A stretch of DNA of 64,000 bases from Coprinopsis marcescibilis (Eukaryota > Basidiomycota > Agaricomycetes > Agaricales > Psathyrellaceae). The notes beneath the pieces were generated by a model. It made no database searches. It had not been told where the DNA came from and saw only the letters and a program-made list of their open reading frames with translations. The stretch is from contig ML210164.1 of assembly GCA_004369085.1 (NCBI GenBank), positions 149,675 through 213,674 of the forward strand, read 5' to 3'. The translations under genes and the position numbers were made by a program. This document shows, piece by piece, positions 58,713 through 64,000 of the stretch. Every line of letters starts with the position of its first letter. Position 1 is the first letter of the stretch.

Positions 58713-59889
58713 AAGCCTTGTAATAGGAATCAAAATAGAAGGGAGAGGGAGAACATGTGGAGAGAGGAGGGAGAACTTGGCCTCTGAAAATGCAAATCAA
58801 AGGCAAGTCATATCCCTCAATGATCCATGATTCCTGCATCGGTTTGACTGGTATTAATACTTGAAACCAATCCCACAGCCATTCAGAAGTAGTGTTGCCA
58901 CAGTTTGGCTTGAACCCAGTAAGCTGTTGAGCCCACCTGATACAAAACCAAACCATCTGTCATCAGTGGGTTGGTGGATTTGGTAGTTTGGCTTAAATGC
59001 CGAGCTGTACAGTTCACAGCTCAACCTGGTGAACCTTATTGCATCATCCCAAACAAGACAGCAAATAAGTGTTCATCTTCTGTTTGTCTCTCAGGCCGGT
59101 GCTGTGGATGTCCACTCATTTGTGCTAAGATACTGGCTCTTGGGCATTGGCTGACTGGTCTGGACCAGCCAGACTGCGTACATTGTACACAGTGAGTACT
59201 CTGACCTTGAATTGCAAACACTTACCAACTGAGTTACTCTACAGCTACTTAGTACTTTGTAAACACTTGGTGGACCACAACTAGTACCAATTATATGCAC
59301 TATCGGTGCTCCTTTGTCCTCTGAATCAACAGAGCCACTTTGTACTCCAGGCCCACCACTTTAACCCTGATAAGTGAACTCTATGGTGCAAACACATCCC
59401 AGCAACAGAGCTTGGTATGCTATGGCACTTGGGACATGATTACTAGGTCACAGGTGCATTGTTGTGGATTTTCTGACAATTCCAATGAACTCACGAAGGG
59501 TACTAGACCGTTTCTGTGATCATCTTGCACCACCAATGTCACGTATCACTGCACACTGCGCCTTGTGCTCAATGCTGCACTGGCAGCTGATTCAAGTCAA
59601 CTCAATTGTCTGTAGATATGTGCGTAACCTGCAGGATTGTTTTGGGGCCCTTGTCATTCATTGTGTCAATATCTGCGAAATATAATCATTATATGTGTTG
59701 TTAAGGCAAGAGGAGAGCTTTTAAAGCCACAATGTATATGGTATCCAAACTTATTCACCAGTGCAATGCCTCCTCGACCAACCCATAACTCAACACAGGT
59801 GTATGGAAATGGCTCTGTTGAGTCAACCATATTGTTTGAGGGTAAGAATATCATCATGCACCCTGCATGCTTTCCTTGACTGACCAGAC
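58713..59889. other. Non-coding flank between broken copy D and the transposase remnant
   Basis: No gene is supported. It may contain the left end of the hAT-type element: a CAGTGGGTTGG stretch at 58964 looks like a hAT terminus, but no matching right end was found. Confidence 0.35.
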
Positions 59890-62800
59890 ATGATAATTAT
59901 AGACCCTGTCCCTGTTGCTGCTCCTGGTCGTCAAAACTGGGCACGTAACCAAGTTCGTAGAGTTCCTAACCTCACACCTGTGCAAGATGTGGCGCCACCT
60001 GCTGTGCTGCTACCAGAGACGGATACACCCAACAATCCATTCGTAAATGAAGCCATGCCAGGAGAATCACAATCATGTCTGTCAACCACCAACCCCACCT
60101 CTGTTTGGGCTTGCCTTCAAGCAGTTGCTGCACCAGCACTCCAACGACCACAAGCTGGACCACATAGTCCACCAGCTCCTCTCAGCCCAAGCTTGAGCCC
60201 ATCTGGGATGGAAACCACTACAGGTGCAAGGGAAGGACAGAACCGCAAAAGTGCAGATGACATTTGGAAGTTCTTTCCAAAAGGTCCTCCACCAGCATGG
60301 TATGAGTGTGTCTTTTGCAAGTATGTGGGCTCTATTCATGTTTTTTTCACTGAACTCATGATATTGATATCCAGATGGCTTGAGGATGCCAGCCTGGAAG
60401 CACCCACAATTGGAGACTACAGCTGCAATACTGGAACTAGCACTATGCATCAGGATTTAATTGCGCACCACCAGGACAAATGGATTCCTGCATGCCTCAA
60501 GATGGGTCTCTCACTGACATCAGTGAAGGCAAAGATTGCCCTGAGGCAATATTGCGAAGTGCATGGGCATGCCAGTTTGGATCCAGCTGAGGACATGATA
60601 CCGGTGTTTTCCTCTGAAGCATTTATCGATGCAATAGTTGAGTTCATTGCAGCAGATGACCAGGTGAGTTCTCACAAGTATCATCATCCCCTTTGTATGG
60701 CTGAACATGTCTGGCTTCAAGGCCATCAATGTCGTTGAATCCCCATTCCTATGCTGCATCTTCTGTATTTTGCGTCAGGATCTCTGAGATTCTGACATTC
60801 CTTATCGGATGTCAGTGCATTCCCACATGGTAAGATGTATGAAAGTCATCTTGAAGAATTGCAATCGGAATTAAAGGTATTTAATATTTTTCATGTTTGC
60901 CATCATTGGTGTGGTTGACTGTCTACAGATTTCTTACCATAATTTACCACCAACAGAAAGCAGTTGGAAAGGTCTCCTTCACCACTGACATATGGACAGA
61001 CCCAAATTTAGCCTCATTTATGGCTGTAACCGCACACTGGATTGAAGTAATCCAGTGTGACACCCCTGAGGGGTTGACTACTATTCTGAATCTCTGAGCA
61101 GAGCTGATCGGCTTCTACTCTGTGCCTGGTAGGCATACTGGTGAACATATAGCAGCTGCATTTCTGCACGTGCTTGACCAGCTTAATATCACATCAAAAG
61201 TATGTTATTTTTGCTCGAGTGGATCATATGCATACAGAATTGACTCCACTATCCATGTTCCTCAGATTGGTTTCATCACTCTTGACAATGCATCGAATAA
61301 TGATACAATGATGGACCACCTTGAACTATCATTATCTGAGTGTAATATCCCATTTTCAAGCACCAATTCATATGTTTGGTACGTTCACAATTATACATGG
61401 AAATTTGAGGCTCACATCCCCCTTCCATACCATTAGATCCTTTCCACATGTTACCAACCTCACATGTAAAGCCGTCATCAGTGCTATCACAAACATCGAA
61501 CTTGCTTCTGTCAACGATGATTGTGTTGATTTGGCCACAGAGGTAGTTGGGACTAGTCCAAGTCGCAACATCATAGCAGCATGTCAGAGCCTTGTACAAG
61601 CAGTCAGTTTTGATTTAATTCACCCATGGGGATGTGTTACTCATTAAAGGCACATTAGATCAGGGTGTCATCACTTCGGTGGGGTCTGTTTGCTGCACTT
61701 CAACATGCCAAATCACTGAATGACTCACCACTTGAGTTACTCCATGATGTCGACACACGCTGGTCCTCTACGCTATTGATGATCAAGCGATTTGTGAAAT
61801 TGAAAGAGGTGCATCTGCAGCCAATACTATTGTCATTTACAGACACTCATAAATGTGACCTGTACCCTTTACTACCATTTAGTTTGTACTTCAGATGATA
61901 TCCAAGTACAATGACCTTGTGAAATACAAGCTTACCAACAATGAATGGAAGCACCTAAATGACTACATTTCTATTCTACAAGTATGTTGACTCTTCTATT
62001 TGGTTCCATGTTCATTAGCTCACACCCAATCAGGTTCCACATGCTTGTTAGCAAAAGCTTTCAGGTGAGAGGACACCAACCCTGCATCAAGCATTACCTT
62101 TGTTCTATCAAATGATTTTGCGGTGGAAGAAATACAAACACACCTTCCCTGACCTTCGAAATGTCTTAGATGCAGGAATATCAAAGCTTGAGGACTACTT
62201 ACATGACACAGAAACTGTTCCAGCATATGCATTAGTGATGAGTACACCCGTGGCCCATATCTCAACCCTTGATTGATTTGAATTTTCTTTACCCAGTCGT
62301 AAACCCCAACATCAAGCTTACATGGTTTCACAAGTATAACCCATCCAAATTGAACTGGGCTAAAGTGGTTTTTATTGATGCAGTATGTATTATTCTCTGG
62401 CATGTTTGCAGACGATTTTGAGTCAGGCATAAACCACAAACTGCCACTTGCTTACTAATCATCATTTCTCTTCAGCTAAAGCCATACTGAATCCCTGAGA
62501 GCATAAACACCCCAGCACCTCCTCACTGCACACTGTTAAGGACTAAAATGGAATAATACGTCGTGTTGTCCTTCAACACTATTCCAGTGACTTTTATGGT
62601 TGATGGTCTCATTCTGATCTATGTTGAGAGTTCTACTCTTGAATACGAACTAACACTAGTCTTGTTGAATAGACAATTGAGTTGGTTTGCACTGGAAGGT
62701 GTTTATATTGAGAGGATATATGAATTATAACACTTAAGAACGAAGTAAGGAACTATCGACTAAACTACATAGGTTTATATACTAAAGAACATGTGGTTAT

Positions 62801-63450
62801 GGTGAGGCATAAGCCTCATGTATGTATGTAGGTTTCAATGAGGTTTAGGTGTGGTTTTAATGAGTCTTACTAACTATGAAGTCATGCGCAGTATAGATGA
62901 GTAAGACTTAGGTCGAAATGAAAAATGTAAGGTTTACATGAGGTATATATCATAATCATATAGTAGTAAGCATAAATGTTCGTAACACACACCTACTTTG
63001 AACAATAATGACTGGGCAGACTCAATTCTTGGCTCCCCACTGGCGCACAACCGTTGTTTTCAGAGTCTTGATTGCGAAGTGGGAGAGTACCTGCTAGATT
63101 CACAGACAGCATCCACAAGTCTCAAATTTTGGCAGGTAAGAACATTTCCTATTGAGATCCAAACACACTTCCAACACCAAGACAATATGAGAGCCAGGCA
63201 GCGTATCTGACTATCTTTAAGCTTGCACTTGACATACTTGCAATTCCAGGGTCTGCTGTGCCTTGCAAGTGGGTTTTCTCATCAGCGAAGGAGACCATGA
63301 CAGCCTGCCATAGCCGTATACTTCCAGATCTCATGGAACCATTACAGATGCTTAAGTTTTCTCTTCACAAAGGCAGACAACTGGATTTCATGGCAGGAAC
63401 TGGTTTACAGCCGAGATTGAGGCTCTCAGGCTTCGTAACATGAACAATGT
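59890..63450 (+). mobile_element. Decayed hAT-superfamily DNA transposon (transposase remnants)
   Basis: Fragments of one transposase lie in order on +. An N-terminal exon (59890-60738) has a BED-type zinc finger: WYECVFCK, then, after an intron-like gap, TMHQDLIAHHQDKW (C-x2-C ... H-x4-H). Near 60960 comes KVSFTTDIWTDPNLASFMAV with a catalytic-type Asp. At 61262 is QIGFITLDNASNNDTMMDHL, and near 61740 LLHDVDTRWSSTLLMIKRF. The C-terminal hAT dimerisation region lies at about 63230-63400 (LAIPGSAVPCKWVFSSAKET, then LPDLMEPLQMLKF). A stop codon interrupts TILNL / AELIG near 61095, and the part around 62450-63000 is replaced by other sequence. It is therefore inactive. Confidence 0.78.
62622..62989. 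repeat. Possible solo LTR inside the hAT remnant
   Basis: A block starting TGTTGAGAGTTC and ending GTAACACA has the TG...CA ends of an LTR and separates two parts of the transposase. Its A/T-rich composition differs from the flanks. The expected 5-bp target duplication is not clear (ATCTA before, ACCTA shortly after), so this is tentative. Confidence 0.35.
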
Positions 63451-63558
63451 GGCAGTTCCTGATGATATAACTACATACAGGGGTAATCTAGCATATGAAC
63501 CTATCTATGGTGATAACTGTTACATCATCTCCTATGGTGGAACATGAAGACGGTTACG

Positions 63559-64000
63559 TGTTGACAACAGATGAATGTCTTGAAATACAGGCCGATTATT
63601 TTCGTAGATTAGGATTGTTTGACTATGAATCGGTAGATATCTCTTATTGATCTTTCGGATCTTAAGGAGTATTTTTAGGTAGATAAGGAACATGAGGATA
63701 TGACGTAGTAGATAACGGATGGAACTTATCGATAAGATCGATAAGAGATAAGAAGAGTATATTTAAACTTACCATAGTGGTAGTTGTACTTTAGTTTCGA
63801 TCTCGTTCCCTACTTGTCACTTGATAGTTTTCGAATAAGACTTTTGTTAGTCTTCTCGTCGACGGATCGTCTTACTCGAATACTTTGGAAACTCTATTAT
63901 CTTGACGTTCGTTTGTCTCGACTTCCTTGATCAACTCGCTTGTCTTGACGATCTCTCGTCTTGACGTTATCATCAACTATCGTTCGGCGACTAAGGCGTA
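63559..64000. repeat. Possible LTR retrotransposon end, cut by the window edge
   Basis: The sequence from TGTTGACAACAG onward has an LTR-like start, no coding frame, many short repeats of the TCTTGACG / GTCTTGACGATCTC type, and a TATATTTAAA promoter-like motif near 63759. No second LTR, primer site or coding part lies in the window, so the call is weak. Confidence 0.3.

Overview
The window looks like nuclear DNA from a mushroom-forming basidiomycete (Agaricomycetes). Genes sit close together on both strands and are cut by many introns of about 50-60 nt with GTRNGT-type donors and YAG acceptors. The protein families are also typical: fungal-specific multi-spanning membrane proteins, DUF7918-like proteins, CorA-like proteins with cytosolic tails, and a large Galpha subunit. 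All gene models here were read by eye from the sequence. Starts, stops and splice sites were chosen by keeping conserved protein motifs in frame. No database search was run.

Layout. At 1.1-6.0 kb are two tandem multi-spanning membrane proteins followed by a Sec14-like (CRAL-TRIO) protein, all on +. At 6.0-8.1 kb are an unrecognised acidic/charged protein and a small protein with a mitochondrial-type N-terminus, both on -. A housekeeping core follows at 8.6-27 kb: PP2A catalytic subunit (-), CCT5 chaperonin (+), an AGC-like protein kinase (-), a PEX11-type peroxisomal protein (+), a 4-kb stretch with no gene I can support, an atypical Galpha subunit (-), a PPIL3-type cyclophilin (+), and the F-actin capping protein beta subunit (-). 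At 27.3-30.7 kb is a divergent pair of DUF7918-like genes. At 31.7-38.1 kb are two tandem CorA-like genes. Then come an MFS transporter (-, 39.1-41.8 kb), a SUN-domain nuclear-envelope protein (+, 42.8-46.2 kb) and a second Sec14-like protein with a glycine-rich tail (-, 47.1-49.3 kb). From 50.1 to 58.7 kb are three more intact membrane-protein paralogs and one wrecked copy, all on -. The right end (about 59-64 kb) is transposon territory: a decayed hAT-type transposase and two possible LTR fragments.

The most striking large-scale pattern is symmetry. The left block (membrane protein, membrane protein, Sec14-like) recurs at the right on the opposite strand in the same relative order: four membrane-protein copies, then Sec14-like. 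This suggests an old inverted segmental duplication followed by local tandem expansion. The broken copy carries a 656-bp terminal-inverted-repeat element of CACTA/CMC type, whose 3-bp target duplication can be verified against an intact paralog in the same window.

Other points of interest are a PP2A gene whose last intron sits directly before its stop codon, so splicing decides whether the methylatable C-terminal leucine is exposed; a Galpha with Ala in place of the catalytic switch-II Gln; a 13-nt microexon in the PEX11-like gene; and an N-terminal repeat expansion present in only one of the two CorA-like paralogs.
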